Shown here piece after piece: positions 26,702-38,032 of a stretch of DNA of 64,000 nt (the first letter of the stretch is position 1; every line of letters starts with the position of its first letter). A program made the translations under genes and the position numbers. The stretch is from Gracilibacillus ureilyticus (GTDB lineage Bacteria > Bacillota > Bacilli > Bacillales > Amphibacillaceae). The notes beneath the pieces are model-generated. The model was not told where the DNA came from and made no database searches. It worked only from the letters and a program-made list of their open reading frames with translations. The stretch covers positions 1-64,000 of the forward strand of contig NZ_FOGL01000017.1 of NCBI RefSeq assembly GCF_900111195.1, given 5' to 3'.

Positions 26702-27382
26702 ATGAAAATTTCTTATCATGGTCAATCTGTCGTTAAAATTGTTACAGAAGAATATACGATTCTAATCGATCCTTTTATTACGGACAACAGTTTGTGTGAT
26801 TTAAAAGCAGAAGATGAAAATCCTGATGTAATCCTGCTTACTCATGGTCATAATGATCATGTCGGAGATACAATCAGTATTGCAGAACGAAGCAATTGTT
26901 TAATAGTTGCACCGAATGAGTTAGCGGTATATATGGAATCAAGGGGACTTAATGCCCATCCGATGCATATCGGCGGAGCACACGAGTTTGATTTCGGCAA
27001 AGTAAAGTACACACCGGCGTTTCATGGCTCCGTGTTTACTGATGAAAATGGTGAAAAAATATACGGAGGTATGCCTGGCGGGATATTATTCTATGCCGAG
27101 GAGAAAACTGTTTACCATGCAGGAGATACAGCGCTTTTCTCGGATTTAAAGCTGATTGGCGATATGAATGATATTGACCTTGCTTTTCTGCCAATTGGTG
27201 ATAATTTCACAATGGGCCCTGATGATGCATTATTGGCAGCTGAATGGGTAAAAGCTAAGAAGGTTGTACCGATCCACTATAATACTTTTCCGCTCATTGA
27301 ACAGGACGGAGATGCTTTCGCACGGAATGTAAAACCAGGAGAAGGAATAGCTCTCCAACCAGGTGAATCCATAACTTTATAG
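26702..27382 (+). CDS. ytkL: UPF0173 metal-dependent hydrolase (YtkL)
   Basis: This 226-residue protein has a metallo-beta-lactamase fold. The dinuclear metal motif is THGHNDH at residues 47-53 (H48, H50, D52, H53), with [10 protein letters not shown] and a final HYNTFP completing the ligands. Cytosolic; substrate unknown. It matches the ytkK-ytkL-ytoI order of B. subtilis except for the inserted PspA cluster. Confidence 0.93.
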   Translation: MKISYHGQSVVKIVTEEYTILIDPFITDNSLCDLKAEDENPDVILLTHGHNDHVGDTISIAERSNCLIVAPNELAVYMESRGLNAHPMHIGGAHEFDFGKVKYTPAFHGSVFTDENGEKIYGGMPGGILFYAEEKTVYHAGDTALFSDLKLIGDMNDIDLAFLPIGDNFTMGPDDALLAAEWVKAKKVVPIHYNTFPLIEQDGDAFARNVKPGEGIALQPGESITL

Positions 27383-27707
27383 TAATTAATGAGGGTGGGA
27401 CATATCAATGTGTTCCACCCTAAAATAGAACCAATAAAATACATAATCGATATTATTTTTAATACTGACTTTTATTAGAGGTTGGAGATACATAGTAATT
27501 GGCACATAAACATTCGAAGTCAGCAATTCTGTCCCTGTGTCCATAAATTCATATTGATACAGTGCTTTCATTTAATATAAAACAGTATGATTATTAAATG
27601 CAATATTCCATATTATTGTAACAATAAATTGAATATTACTGCCTGTAACTGTATAATAACAATATATATATATTTATTAGTACAGATGAAAGAATGGTGA
27701 GCTACTA
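27383..27707. repeat. Intergenic stretch with a GGGTGGGACA hairpin, possible interspersed repeat
   Basis: AGGGTGGGACA (27392-27402) pairs with TGTTCCACCCT (27411-27421). There is no T-tract, so this is not an ordinary terminator. Hairpins of this type recur between genes in many Bacilli and staphylococci. A 61-codon minus-strand frame downstream (27386-27571) has no Shine-Dalgarno and I do not call it. The rest is AT-rich and includes the promoter zone of ytoI. Confidence 0.45.
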
Positions 27708-29021
27708 TTGGCTACAAAACATGAACAAATATTGTCTTTTATCGAATCTTTAAAAGTAGGCAACAAAATATCTGTTAGACAAATTGCTAAAGAACTGCAT
27801 GTTAGTGAAGGTACCGCATACAGAGCAATTAAAGAAGCAGAGAATAAAGGTTTGGTTAGTACAATAGAGCGTGTGGGGACAATCAGAATTGAACGAAAAC
27901 AAAAAGAGAACTTTGAAAATTTAACATTTGCAGAAATTGTCAGTATTGTTGATGGGCAAGTTTTAGGCGGAAGAGAGGGACTCTACAAGACCTTAAATAA
28001 GTTCGTAATAGGAGCAATGAAGCTTGATGCCATGATGCGTTATACCGAGAAAGATTCCTTATTAATTGTCGGTAACAGAACAGAAGCCCATGAGTTAGCT
28101 TTAAAAGAAGGGGCTGCTGTGTTAATCACAGGTGGTTTCGATACAGATGAGAACGCCAAGAGGTTAGCAGATGAAAAGAAACTGCCGATAATTTCAACCA
28201 GTTATGATACTTTTACCGTTGCTGCTATGATTAACAGGGCAATCTATGACCAGTTAATTAAAAAGGAAATCGTCCTTGTTGGGGATATTTATACAAAAGA
28301 TGAGGAAACTTACTATTTATCAACAAAAGATACCGTATCTAAATGGCACGAATGGGAAGAAAAAACAACACATAGCAGATACCCTGTTGTGGATGATAAG
28401 AAAAAAGTGGTAGGTATTGTAACATCGAAAGACGTGATTGGTAAAAAAGAAGAAATGCGGATAGAGAAGGTAATGACAAAAAATCCGCTGACTGTTATGA
28501 AGGAAACTTCGCTTGCATATGCCGCACATATGATGGTATGGGAAGGGATCGAAATTATGCCGGTTGTTGACCAGCATCATCATTTAGAAGGATTAATTTC
28601 AAGACAGGATGTTTTGAAAGCACTGCAGCATATCCAAAAGCAGCCACAGGTTGGTGAAACGATTGATGATATTGTTTCCAATTACTTCGAACATACAACC
28701 AATGATCCTCATAAAACAACATTTGAGGCAGAAATTACACCCCAAATGACGAATCAGTTAGGAACATTGTCAAATGGTGTCTTCGTATCATTTGTAATTG
28801 AAGCAGCAAGCAGTTTGCTGCGCCAACAGAAAAAAGGCGACTTAGTCGTAGAAAATATTACTGTCTATTTTATTAAACCAATTCAACTGGAAACAAAAGT
28901 TGTTTTTCAGCCAAAGATAATTGATATTGGCAGAAAATCTGCGAAGATAGATGTGGAAGTTTACCATGAACGGAAAATGGTTGGTAAAGCAATGTTGATG
29001 GCGCAGTTAATCGACCGTTAA
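27708..29021 (+). CDS. ytoI: HTH-DRTGG-CBS-hotdog protein (YtoI)
   Basis: This 437-residue protein starts at TTG 27708 behind GGTGAGC. Four domains are visible in order: a winged-helix (residues 1-60, KISVRQIAKELHVSEGTAYRAIKEAE), a DRTGG domain (about 75-190), a pair of CBS domains (about 190-310) and a hotdog thioesterase-like domain (about 320-437). The CBS pair suggests adenine-nucleotide sensing, and the hotdog domain suggests acyl-CoA binding. DNA-binding regulator by inference. Same architecture and position as B. subtilis YtoI. Confidence 0.92.
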   Translation: MATKHEQILSFIESLKVGNKISVRQIAKELHVSEGTAYRAIKEAENKGLVSTIERVGTIRIERKQKENFENLTFAEIVSIVDGQVLGGREGLYKTLNKFVIGAMKLDAMMRYTEKDSLLIVGNRTEAHELALKEGAAVLITGGFDTDENAKRLADEKKLPIISTSYDTFTVAAMINRAIYDQLIKKEIVLVGDIYTKDEETYYLSTKDTVSKWHEWEEKTTHSRYPVVDDKKKVVGIVTSKDVIGKKEEMRIEKVMTKNPLTVMKETSLAYAAHMMVWEGIEIMPVVDQHHHLEGLISRQDVLKALQHIQKQPQVGETIDDIVSNYFEHTTNDPHKTTFEAEITPQMTNQLGTLSNGVFVSFVIEAASSLLRQQKKGDLVVENITVYFIKPIQLETKVVFQPKIIDIGRKSAKIDVEVYHERKMVGKAMLMAQLIDR

Positions 29022-29056
29022 AATAATTTTTGCTGAAAACGAAAAACTGCCAGTAA

Positions 29057-29356
29057 TTATACACTGGCAGTTTCTCTCTTATTAAATTCTGACTTATAAT
29101 GGTGATATCGTTTCCAGCCGGCATATCCTTGAAGTCCGCCAATAATAAAGAAAAGAATCGCAATAAATAAAGCTAACTGTGTCTCATAAAATAAGTATTG
29201 ATTCACACCAAAGAAACTAATACAAAAACCAAGTGATAGACGTGCCTTCGCATTGGTAATCTCCTGAATTAACGGATCTGCACTTCGAATAATCATTACT
29301 TTATAATACACATATAATATAAAGGAAACGACGATAACTATTGGAAAAATAACCAA
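29057..29356 (-). CDS. ytpI: YtpI-like small membrane protein
   Basis: The protein has 99 residues when started at TTG 29356, which has TTAGGAGGTC five bases upstream. A longer ATG frame to 29407 lacks a site and reads through it. Three hydrophobic helices (about 2-18, 42-60, 63-84) and a basic Tyr/His-rich C-terminus match B. subtilis YtpI (100 residues). Function unknown. Lies between ytoI and nrnA as in Bacillus. Confidence 0.88.
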   Translation of the reverse strand: MVIFPIVIVVSFILYVYYKVMIIRSADPLIQEITNAKARLSLGFCISFFGVNQYLFYETQLALFIAILFFIIGGLQGYAGWKRYHHYKSEFNKRETASV

Positions 29357-29485
29357 TCGTTGACCTCCTAACCGTGCTATAATAAGATTGGATAATCTGA
29401 AACTCATTGTACCTTTTTGTAAGATGAAATGCTAGTAAAATATTTAGTAAATGATGTTGAAAATGAATACAATTGGAGGATTATG

Positions 29486-30427
29486 ATGAACACGAGAGCA
29501 ATTATGGAAAAAATTAAAACATATGATAAGATTATCATCCACCGCCATGTTCGCCCGGATCCGGATGCTTACGGTTCACAAAACGGCCTGGCAGAAATCA
29601 TTAAAGCTTCTTTTCCATCTAAGAAAGTTTATGTGGTAGGGGAAGAAGAAGAATGGTTAACATATTTCGCCGTTATGGATCAGGTTGCTGATTCTGTGTT
29701 TGAAGATGCATTAGTAATAGTCTGCGATACAGCCAATCAGGAGCGTGTATCAGATCAACGCTTTCAAAATGGAAAAGAAATCGTTAAAATTGATCATCAT
29801 CCGAACAACGACGCTTATGGAGATGTTTTATGGGTAGATACTTCTGCAAGCTCAACAAGTGAAATGATCTATACGTTATATCAGGAAGAAAAAGATCAAG
29901 GACTGGTATTAACTGACAGGGGTGCATTTTTATTATATGCAGGGATAGTCGGTGATACTGGAAGATTTTTATATCCAAGTGCATCCAACCGCACTTTTCA
30001 AATCGCCTCAGAATTAGTTGAATACAATTTTGACCGGACCGCAATGTATCGGCATATGTATAAAACAAACCTGAAGATGGCCAGATTAAAAGGCTATGTG
30101 CTGCAAAATGTGGAAGTGACAGAAGCTGGAGTTAGCCATGTAAAGTTATCAAAAGATATCTTGCAGAGATTTGATGTCACTGCGAATGAAACAAGTGCCA
30201 TTGTTGGTGTGTTAGGAGATATTGAAGGGATGAAGGCATGGGCAATTTTTGTGGAGGAAGATGATGTAATCCGTGTCAGACTTCGTTCTAATGGGCCTGT
30301 CATTAATGAAATTGCTGCAAAATATGAGGGCGGAGGACATCCGCTCGCATCAGGAGCCAAAATACATAGCTGGGATACTGTAGAGGATTTACTAAATGAT
30401 CTTGAGCATGTTTGTGCACAAAAATAA
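29486..30427 (+). CDS. nrnA: Oligoribonuclease NrnA / pAp phosphatase (DHH family)
   Basis: The protein has 313 residues from ATG 29486 with GGAGGA five bases upstream, exactly the length of B. subtilis NrnA. It degrades nanoRNA and hydrolyses pAp. DHH motifs are HRHVRPDPDAYGS, VCDTANQERV, IDHHPNND, then the DHHA1 domain with GGGHPLASG near the end. Convergent with ytrI across a shared terminator. Divergent from ytpI. Confidence 0.96.
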   Translation: MNTRAIMEKIKTYDKIIIHRHVRPDPDAYGSQNGLAEIIKASFPSKKVYVVGEEEEWLTYFAVMDQVADSVFEDALVIVCDTANQERVSDQRFQNGKEIVKIDHHPNNDAYGDVLWVDTSASSTSEMIYTLYQEEKDQGLVLTDRGAFLLYAGIVGDTGRFLYPSASNRTFQIASELVEYNFDRTAMYRHMYKTNLKMARLKGYVLQNVEVTEAGVSHVKLSKDILQRFDVTANETSAIVGVLGDIEGMKAWAIFVEEDDVIRVRLRSNGPVINEIAAKYEGGGHPLASGAKIHSWDTVEDLLNDLEHVCAQK

Positions 30428-30429
30428 TA

Positions 30430-30470
30430 AAAGAAGCACACCTGAAAAGAGATGGTGTGCTTCCTTCTAA
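30430..30470. terminator. Terminator between nrnA and ytrI
   Basis: A perfect 10-bp stem (30433-30442 with 30454-30463). The T-tract is better on the minus strand, for ytrI, but it may serve both. Confidence 0.75.
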
Positions 30471-30976
30471 TCGCCCTTACTCAGTTCAATTGATAACTGC
30501 AATGTTTCCGTAACAATCATTTTTCTTACTTTTGCTCGAAACTTAAAATCATCTATAATAATTGTTTTATTTTCTATTGCGCGTATAAGTAAATCTGTAC
30601 TGTTGGATATTTGGTCTAAATTTAACCCAATCATCTGATTTGCCTCTTGTTTTACAGCTTCATTCAGCTGCTGGATCATAATCCGGTCATGCTCTATTTT
30701 AAATGTTTCTAAATTTGTAAACTGGATAGTGATTTCTTTTATTTCTATTCCTTCTTTCGCCTGTTCATCAAGGAGGCGGTGATTCTCTACCAGTGCATTA
30801 TGAGTTTCCTTCAATTCGAGAAGCTCTCCACGTAATGCAAGGTTTTCTTCAATCCATTTTTCCTGCATTTCACCATACATAAAAACAAAGATAAAATAGG
30901 CAATAAAAGCACCTATTACTGAACCTGCTAAAAACCGCTGCCATCCAGGTCGTTTATATAATGGAGGAATGTGCAT
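30467..30976 (-). CDS. ytrI: Sporulation membrane protein YtrI
   Basis: This 169-residue protein has one membrane helix (about residues 15-34) and then a coiled-coil and beta-rich extracytoplasmic part. It overlaps ytrH by one base (TAATG), so the two are translationally coupled. In B. subtilis ytrHI are sigma-E genes of the mother cell, needed for normal spores. Confidence 0.92.
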   Translation of the reverse strand: MHIPPLYKRPGWQRFLAGSVIGAFIAYFIFVFMYGEMQEKWIEENLALRGELLELKETHNALVENHRLLDEQAKEGIEIKEITIQFTNLETFKIEHDRIMIQQLNEAVKQEANQMIGLNLDQISNSTDLLIRAIENKTIIIDDFKFRAKVRKMIVTETLQLSIELSKGD

Positions 30977-31308
30977 TATTCAATTTCCTCCTGGATTAAC
31001 CATTCTATAATTAAAAGCGCGGTTTGTGCACCACCCATTGCTATGACTATCAATATAATTTGTTTAACCATATCAATTGTCGAGCCGTCCAAGAGCCCTC
31101 TTTCCAGATTGGAGATCGCATCAAACGTTCCGCCGATTGCAGCTACGATTGCCCAAATATGCAATCCTCTAGCGATTCTGTTCATTTGTGTGAAAGGCGG
31201 TTCTCCTGTTGCAAATGAGCCGACACTGCCTATTAATGAACCGCCAATCATCACTCCAAATGCTATAAAATAACATTGAATCATTGTTGCAAAGAACCGT
31301 TCCTCCAT
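30976..31308 (-). CDS. ytrH: Sporulation membrane protein YtrH
   Basis: The protein has 110 residues from ATG 31308, preceded by AAGGAGG. A longer start at 31341 has no site. Three membrane helices are visible (about 10-32, 46-62, 80-101). Acts in the mother cell of the sporulating cell in B. subtilis. Upstream member of the two-gene operon with ytrI. Confidence 0.93.
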   Translation of the reverse strand: MEERFFATMIQCYFIAFGVMIGGSLIGSVGSFATGEPPFTQMNRIARGLHIWAIVAAIGGTFDAISNLERGLLDGSTIDMVKQIILIVIAMGGAQTALLIIEWLIQEEIE

Positions 31309-31485
31309 GAAAATCCTCCTTATCTCGGCGTGCTTGTACATTGTTATGGAAAAACATTGAGTTTTGGAAACTTATTATTCTATTAAAATATATGGCTGTG
31401 TCTTGCTGTATATGTTTCTTAATTTCATAAGAGCACATATTCGGGTATAATATAAAAGAGAAGAAAGATCGGTAGGTGAAGAAAC

Positions 31486-34400
31486 ATGCCTTTCACGCAA
31501 TTGCACATTAAAAGTGGCTACAGTTTGCTTAAAAGTATGGTTCAAATTGATGAATTAGTCCAGCAAGCGAAAAAATTAGGGTACACGCACTTAGCCTTAA
31601 CAGATGAAGGTGTGTTACATGGTGCTATTTCTTTTTATAATGCATGTAAAAAAGCTGGAATTGTACCAATAATCGGACTGGAAATTCCCATAAGAACAAA
31701 TAGCGAAGAGCCCCCTGTTATGATGATTATTCTTGCACGTAATGAAGAAGGATATCACCATCTGTTAAGAATAAGTACAGCGGTCCAGCAGGGAGAAGCT
31801 CAAACATTTTCAGAACTGGCAATGACAGAGGGGCTTTTTTTTATTGTAAAAACAGAGTCACTTATTAGTGGAAATGAATTTCATATAAATCGATTGACCC
31901 CTTTTAAGAGGGTAATGGAGCAACTGCCCATTTTCTTTGGGGTCACTGCAAAACAGCAACATTTATGGCCGGTAGTGAGAGAAAGCTTGCAGCAATTCCC
32001 GGCGCGGCCAGTGGCCATTTCAGATGTCAGGTATATCTATCATCAGGATTCACTGGCTTTCAGCTACTTCCAGGCAATGGCTCATGGGGAAAAGCGGAAT
32101 GACCAACATTCCGATAAGTTTGATGGTTTACATTTGGAAACAGGGGCGGAACATCAGTACGCCTTTAGGGAATGGCCGGAATTGATTGATCAGGCGAATC
32201 AAATAGCAATCAAATGCAAACTGAATTTACCGGAGAATCAGCGCTTATTACCTAAATTCCCTCTCCCTGGTAATAAAAATGCAGATGATTATTTAGAAAA
32301 TCTATGTCAAGAATTACTGAAGGATAAATATGAGAGTATTACAGATAAAGTTTATGACCGGTTAAATTACGAATTAGATGTGATACATTCGATGGGATTC
32401 AGCGATTACTTCTTAATTGTTGCAGATTTTATCCAATATGCTAAGAAAGAAAAGATTATGGTTGGACCAGGCCGTGGTTCGGCTGCAGGCTCACTCGTTG
32501 CATATATTCTCGGAATTACCAATGTGGACCCACTGGAATATGATTTGTTATTTGAAAGATTTCTTAATCCTGAGCGTGTAACAATGCCCGATATTGATAT
32601 AGATTTTTCTGATGAAAAACGGGATCAAGTCATTCAATATGTTGCAAATAAATATGGAAGGGAACATGTTGCCCAAATTGTTACATTTGGAACATTTGCA
32701 GCAAGGTCTGTTTTAAGAGAACTGGCAAAGTCAATGGATATACCAGATAGTGACTTACAATATATTTTGAAAATTTTACCAAAAGATTCAAATGTTAAAC
32801 TGGCGACACTAGTCAATCAATCCGGAGAATTGATTGATTATGTCAAGCAGTCCGAAAAACTGAAACAATATTTTAAAATTGCCAACAGGCTGGAAGGTTT
32901 GCCGAGACATATCTCTACACACGCTGCTGGTGTAATTATCAGTGATCAGGAACTTGTACAGCACGTACCAATTATGCCTTCACAGAATGAGATTAACTTA
33001 ACGCAATATGCAATGAAAGAATTGGAACAAGTCGGATTATTGAAAATGGATTTTCTTGGACTTCGGAATTTGACATTAATTGAACGGATTGTTGAACAAT
33101 TAAGGAAACAGAAAATATCCATTGATATGGGAAAAATCCCGTTAAATGATGAGAATACTTTTACATTACTGAGAAATGGAAGAACAAATGGGGTGTTCCA
33201 ACTAGAATCACAAGGGATGAAACAAGTGTTAAGGGAAATGCAGCCGAGTCATTTTGAGGATATCGTTGCAGTTAATGCTCTGTACCGCCCGGGACCAATG
33301 CAATTTATCTCCACATATAATAATAGGAAAAATGGTTATGAAGAAGTGGAATACATTCATTCTGACCTTAAGCCGATCCTGGAGAAAACATATGGGGTGT
33401 TAATCTATCAGGAACAAATTATGCAAATAGCGAATAAGTTAGCTGGATTCTCATATGGAGAAGCAGATTTATTAAGACGAGCTGTAAGCAAGAAAGAAAA
33501 GGATGCGATTCTCGCCCAAAAAGAAAAGTTTATAAAAGGGTGTATGGAAAATGGATATGAAGCAACTCTTGCAGATAAAGTTTTTGATTGGATTATCCGG
33601 TTTTCCAACTATGGTTTTAACCGCAGCCATGCAGTTGCGTACAGTATGATCGCCTACCAGCTTGCTTATTTAAAAGCAAATCATCCTTTGGTTTTCTTTG
33701 CTGAAGTACTCAGCATGCATACAGGAAATGTCGAGAAGTTGCAAATGTATATGAGAGAAGCAAAGAATCAGGGGATTCCCATATTACCCCCATCTATTAA
33801 CAATAGTATTGGTAAATTCAGAGTAGAAGGTAATGCGATTCGAATCGGTTTTAGTGTGATTAAAGGAATTGGATATACGGTAGCCCGTGACATACTTACT
33901 ACAAGGAAAAATGCTCCGTTTAAAAATATATTCGATTTTTGCCTGCGTATCCCTGGTCAACTGAAACGAAATGTTATTGAATCCCTTATTCTTGCAGGGG
34001 CATTTGACGAAACATACTCCAATCGTGCCACCCTGCTTGCAAGTCTGGATGATGCGATTGAACAGGGAGAATTATTTGGAGATTTCAGTGACCAGTTCTC
34101 CTTGTTTGATGATGATTTATCATTGGATGTTTCCTATGTTGAGAAAGAGCCATTTCCTCCAATAAAGCAACTGATGATGGAACAGGAAGTGATTGGTTTC
34201 TTTGTCTCCAATCACCCGCTGCAAACCATTCGCCAAAATGTTAGAGAACTTGGATACCTTACGATAGATGAGGCATTCTCAGCAAAATTGAGAAAGATTA
34301 AACTCGCTGCAGTTGTTCAGGCAATTCGAGTTATTCGGACAAAAAAAGGAGAATCGATGGCATTCGTGACGATTGCTGATGAAACGAATGAGTTGGATGC

Positions 34401-34785
34401 CGTTATTTTTCCGAACATTTTCAGGCAAGTTAACCATTGGCTTCAGGAAGAAACTTTTATTTTTGTTGAAGGCCGTCTGGAAGAACGGAACGGGAAACAG
34501 CAAATAATCGTAGAAAAGGCTGAACAACTAGACATGGATAAGCAAAAAACAAATAGCAGGAAAATATTTATTAACTGGAAAGATAATCATGATACGAAAA
34601 TGATGGAGCAGATAAGCATTATCGCGAAGAAATATCCTGGATCAATCCCGATCTATTTATATAAAAAAGAAGAAAAAAAATTGTTTAAACTGGATCATTC
34701 TTATCATCTGGATGGAAGCTGGAATGTGATCAAAGAACTGAAAGAACTGTTGGGAGTAGAGAATGTCGTCCTCCGGAAAGAATAA
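31486..34785 (+). CDS. dnaE: DNA polymerase III alpha subunit DnaE
   Basis: This 1099-residue C-family replicative polymerase is close to the 1115 of B. subtilis DnaE, the enzyme that extends RNA primers before handing over to PolC. The order is N-terminal PHP (about 1-200), palm/thumb/fingers (about 250-800), tandem HhH, OB fold (about 960-1040). The catalytic PDIDIDF block near residue 370 and GPGRGSAAGSLVAYILGIT are intact. PHP metal residues are degenerate: H7-I-K9 replaces HxH and D40-E41 replaces DH, so no proofreading is expected. GGTAGGTGA precedes ATG 31486. Confidence 0.98.
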   Translation: MPFTQLHIKSGYSLLKSMVQIDELVQQAKKLGYTHLALTDEGVLHGAISFYNACKKAGIVPIIGLEIPIRTNSEEPPVMMIILARNEEGYHHLLRISTAVQQGEAQTFSELAMTEGLFFIVKTESLISGNEFHINRLTPFKRVMEQLPIFFGVTAKQQHLWPVVRESLQQFPARPVAISDVRYIYHQDSLAFSYFQAMAHGEKRNDQHSDKFDGLHLETGAEHQYAFREWPELIDQANQIAIKCKLNLPENQRLLPKFPLPGNKNADDYLENLCQELLKDKYESITDKVYDRLNYELDVIHSMGFSDYFLIVADFIQYAKKEKIMVGPGRGSAAGSLVAYILGITNVDPLEYDLLFERFLNPERVTMPDIDIDFSDEKRDQVIQYVANKYGREHVAQIVTFGTFAARSVLRELAKSMDIPDSDLQYILKILPKDSNVKLATLVNQSGELIDYVKQSEKLKQYFKIANRLEGLPRHISTHAAGVIISDQELVQHVPIMPSQNEINLTQYAMKELEQVGLLKMDFLGLRNLTLIERIVEQLRKQKISIDMGKIPLNDENTFTLLRNGRTNGVFQLESQGMKQVLREMQPSHFEDIVAVNALYRPGPMQFISTYNNRKNGYEEVEYIHSDLKPILEKTYGVLIYQEQIMQIANKLAGFSYGEADLLRRAVSKKEKDAILAQKEKFIKGCMENGYEATLADKVFDWIIRFSNYGFNRSHAVAYSMIAYQLAYLKANHPLVFFAEVLSMHTGNVEKLQMYMREAKNQGIPILPPSINNSIGKFRVEGNAIRIGFSVIKGIGYTVARDILTTRKNAPFKNIFDFCLRIPGQLKRNVIESLILAGAFDETYSNRATLLASLDDAIEQGELFGDFSDQFSLFDDDLSLDVSYVEKEPFPPIKQLMMEQEVIGFFVSNHPLQTIRQNVRELGYLTIDEAFSAKLRKIKLAAVVQAIRVIRTKKGESMAFVTIADETNELDAVIFPNIFRQVNHWLQEETFIFVEGRLEERNGKQQIIVEKAEQLDMDKQKTNSRKIFINWKDNHDTKMMEQISIIAKKYPGSIPIYLYKKEEKKLFKLDHSYHLDGSWNVIKELKELLGVENVVLRKE

Positions 34786-34963
34786 TGGCAGGATAACACT
34801 CTTCTCACTCTACTTTACATAAAGAAGCCTTCTGATATAATATAGTAGTTAATGTTCAATTGTGTTTTTTTGAAAGATTATTCATATACATAAGTATGAC
34901 TTTCGATGTTTACATGACTGTCTTAATCGTACAAGCTATGTACTCAAAAAGGAGGAATATTCC

Positions 34964-35845
34964 TTGCAATTGAAAGATTTGTTTGCGAAAAAGAGAAAAT
35001 ATGCAACAATCCCCAGTGAAAACTCAAAAAAAGATGTACCTGAGGGATTAATGCAAAAATGTAATCATTGCCAGAAAATATATTATCAGAAAGAATGGCA
35101 AAAACACTTGTATGTCTGCCCTGATTGCGGGCATCATCATCAAATCACTGCCCATGAAAGAATTAACCACTTATTCGATGAAAATTCTTTTACGGAGTGG
35201 GATAAGGAATTAATCTCTGGTAATCCACTGGATTTTCCCCAATATGATGAAAAGTTAGAAAAAGACCGCGTGAAAACAGGTTTAAATGAAGCAGTTGTAA
35301 CAGGAGAAGGAACAGTGAAAGGGAACAGAGCAGCAATAGCTGTAATGGATTCCCGATTCCGGATGGGAAGTATGGGTTCGGTTGTAGGTGAGAAGATTAC
35401 TAGAGCAATTGAAAATGCCCGGGAGAAACAGATACCGATTATTGTATTCACTGCTTCAGGTGGTGCCAGAATGCAGGAAGGGATATTAAGCCTTATGCAA
35501 ATGGCGAAAACATCCATTGCTATTCAGCGTCTGCATCAGGAAAATGGTTTATTTATCTCTGTAATGACCAATCCTACAACTGGAGGTGTGTCGGCAAGCT
35601 TTGCATCCATCGGTGACTATAATTTTGCTGAACCTGGTGCACTGATTGGATTTGCTGGTCGAAGAATTATCGAACAAACGATAAGGGAAAAGCTGCCGGA
35701 TGATTTTCAAACAGCAGAATTTCAATTAGCACATGGACAAATTGATAAAGTTATACCGCGTTCTGAAATGCGTGACACCCTTGCAACGATTTTGGATATC
35801 CATCAGTTGGGAGGTGCAATAGATGAAGCAAGTACTGGAATTTGA
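34964..35845 (+). CDS. accD: Acetyl-CoA carboxylase carboxyltransferase beta subunit
   Basis: This 293-residue protein starts at TTG 34964 with AAAGGAGGAAT upstream. The N-terminal zinc ribbon uses C33, C36, C52 and C55. The carboxyltransferase half follows, with [22 protein letters not shown] and [12 protein letters not shown] forming the oxyanion holes. It transfers carboxyl from biotin to acetyl-CoA together with AccA, the first committed step of fatty acid synthesis. It overlaps accA by 23 bases. Confidence 0.98.
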   Translation: MQLKDLFAKKRKYATIPSENSKKDVPEGLMQKCNHCQKIYYQKEWQKHLYVCPDCGHHHQITAHERINHLFDENSFTEWDKELISGNPLDFPQYDEKLEKDRVKTGLNEAVVTGEGTVKGNRAAIAVMDSRFRMGSMGSVVGEKITRAIENAREKQIPIIVFTASGGARMQEGILSLMQMAKTSIAIQRLHQENGLFISVMTNPTTGGVSASFASIGDYNFAEPGALIGFAGRRIIEQTIREKLPDDFQTAEFQLAHGQIDKVIPRSEMRDTLATILDIHQLGGAIDEASTGI

Positions 35846-36788
35846 GAAGCCGGTAGTTGAGTTACGGGAAAAGATAGAAGAATTAAAACGGATTACAAAA
35901 GACAGTGAAATTGATTTATCTGAGGAAATTGAGAAGATGGAAGCAAGACTCGCCAAGCTTGAAAATGATATTTACGGAAAATTAAAACCGTGGGACCGTG
36001 TGCAGATTGCCCGTCATACCGATAGACCTACATGCCTTGATTATGTTTCGCAATTATTTACTGATTTTATTGAATTCCATGGTGATCGTTATTTCGGCGA
36101 TGATGAAGCAGTAGTTGCAGGTATTGCGAAGTTCGAAGGCCAACCTGTAACTGTTATTGGTCAACAGCGCGGGAAAAACACGAAAGAAAACATTGACCGT
36201 AATTTCGGAATGCCGCACCCTGAAGGATACCGGAAAGCATTGCGTCATATGAAACAAGCCGAGAAGTTTAATAGACCTGTTATTACGTTTATTGATACAA
36301 AAGGCGCATATCCAGGTAAAGCGGCAGAAGAGCGGGGTCAAAGTGAAGCGATCGCCCGTAATTTAATGGAGATGGCCGGTCTACAAGTACCGGTTGTCTG
36401 TATTGTAATTGGTGAAGGAGGAAGCGGAGGAGCGCTTGGTATAGGTGTAGGTGACCATATTCATATGCTGGAAAATTCTACATACTCTGTTATTTCTCCT
36501 GAAGGTGCTGCTGCCTTATTATGGAAGGATGCAAAGCAGGCAGAGCGTGCAGCAAGGTCGCTTAAAATTACCGCACCGGACTTAAAGGACTTAGGAGTAA
36601 TTGATGAAGTAATTGAAGAACCTTTAGGTGGTGCTCACCGTAACATTGAATTGCAGGCAGAGAACATCCGTAAAGTACTGAGCAATTCTTTAGAGGAATT
36701 GGCTGCACTTGATTCAGCCGGTTTACTTGAACAGCGCTGGATAAAATATAAAAAAATCGGCGAAGTTAATGAATCAGTAAAAGCATAA
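35823..36788 (+). CDS. accA: Acetyl-CoA carboxylase carboxyltransferase alpha subunit
   Basis: This 321-residue partner of AccD starts at ATG 35823 inside accD behind GGAGGTGCAA, so the two subunits are coupled for equal synthesis. The crotonase-like core includes [32 protein letters not shown] and [10 protein letters not shown]. An N-terminal coiled coil (about 1-50) is usual. A terminator follows, separating it from pfkA. Confidence 0.98.
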   Translation: MKQVLEFEKPVVELREKIEELKRITKDSEIDLSEEIEKMEARLAKLENDIYGKLKPWDRVQIARHTDRPTCLDYVSQLFTDFIEFHGDRYFGDDEAVVAGIAKFEGQPVTVIGQQRGKNTKENIDRNFGMPHPEGYRKALRHMKQAEKFNRPVITFIDTKGAYPGKAAEERGQSEAIARNLMEMAGLQVPVVCIVIGEGGSGGALGIGVGDHIHMLENSTYSVISPEGAAALLWKDAKQAERAARSLKITAPDLKDLGVIDEVIEEPLGGAHRNIELQAENIRKVLSNSLEELAALDSAGLLEQRWIKYKKIGEVNESVKA

Positions 36789-36791
36789 AAG

Positions 36792-36829
36792 AAAAAGCAT
36801 CTTCTAATATGCTGGAAGGTGCTTTTTTC
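36792..36829 (+). terminator. Terminator of accDA
   Basis: A 12-bp stem (AAAAGCATCTTC with GAAGGTGCTTTT, one wobble) is followed by six T residues. Confidence 0.85.
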
Positions 36830-36997
36830 TGTGACTAAAAGAATTTGGCGGGTTAAATTGTCCGCATTCAGCGAAATATACAAATTAATAAGGAAAAACG
36901 TGAGATTAACTTGCATTTCATGTATAATCATTATTGGATACACTTGTTTAAAATACAAGTAAAATGGGGAGAAATGAATAGGGACATTTTATTTTGA

Positions 36998-37972
<975 letters not shown>

Positions 37973-38032
37973 CTCTTATGCTAGATTGGTATGCAATACA
38001 TACATGCAAGAAAACCGAAGGAGGAAGTAGTA

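Noticed and set aside
27386-27571. A 61-codon minus-strand frame near the GGGTGGGACA hairpin
   Set aside because: It has no ribosome site and overlaps the hairpin; more likely part of a non-coding repeat.
30971-31273. A 100-codon plus-strand frame opposite ytrH
   Set aside because: Antisense shadow of a recognised membrane protein, with no start signal.
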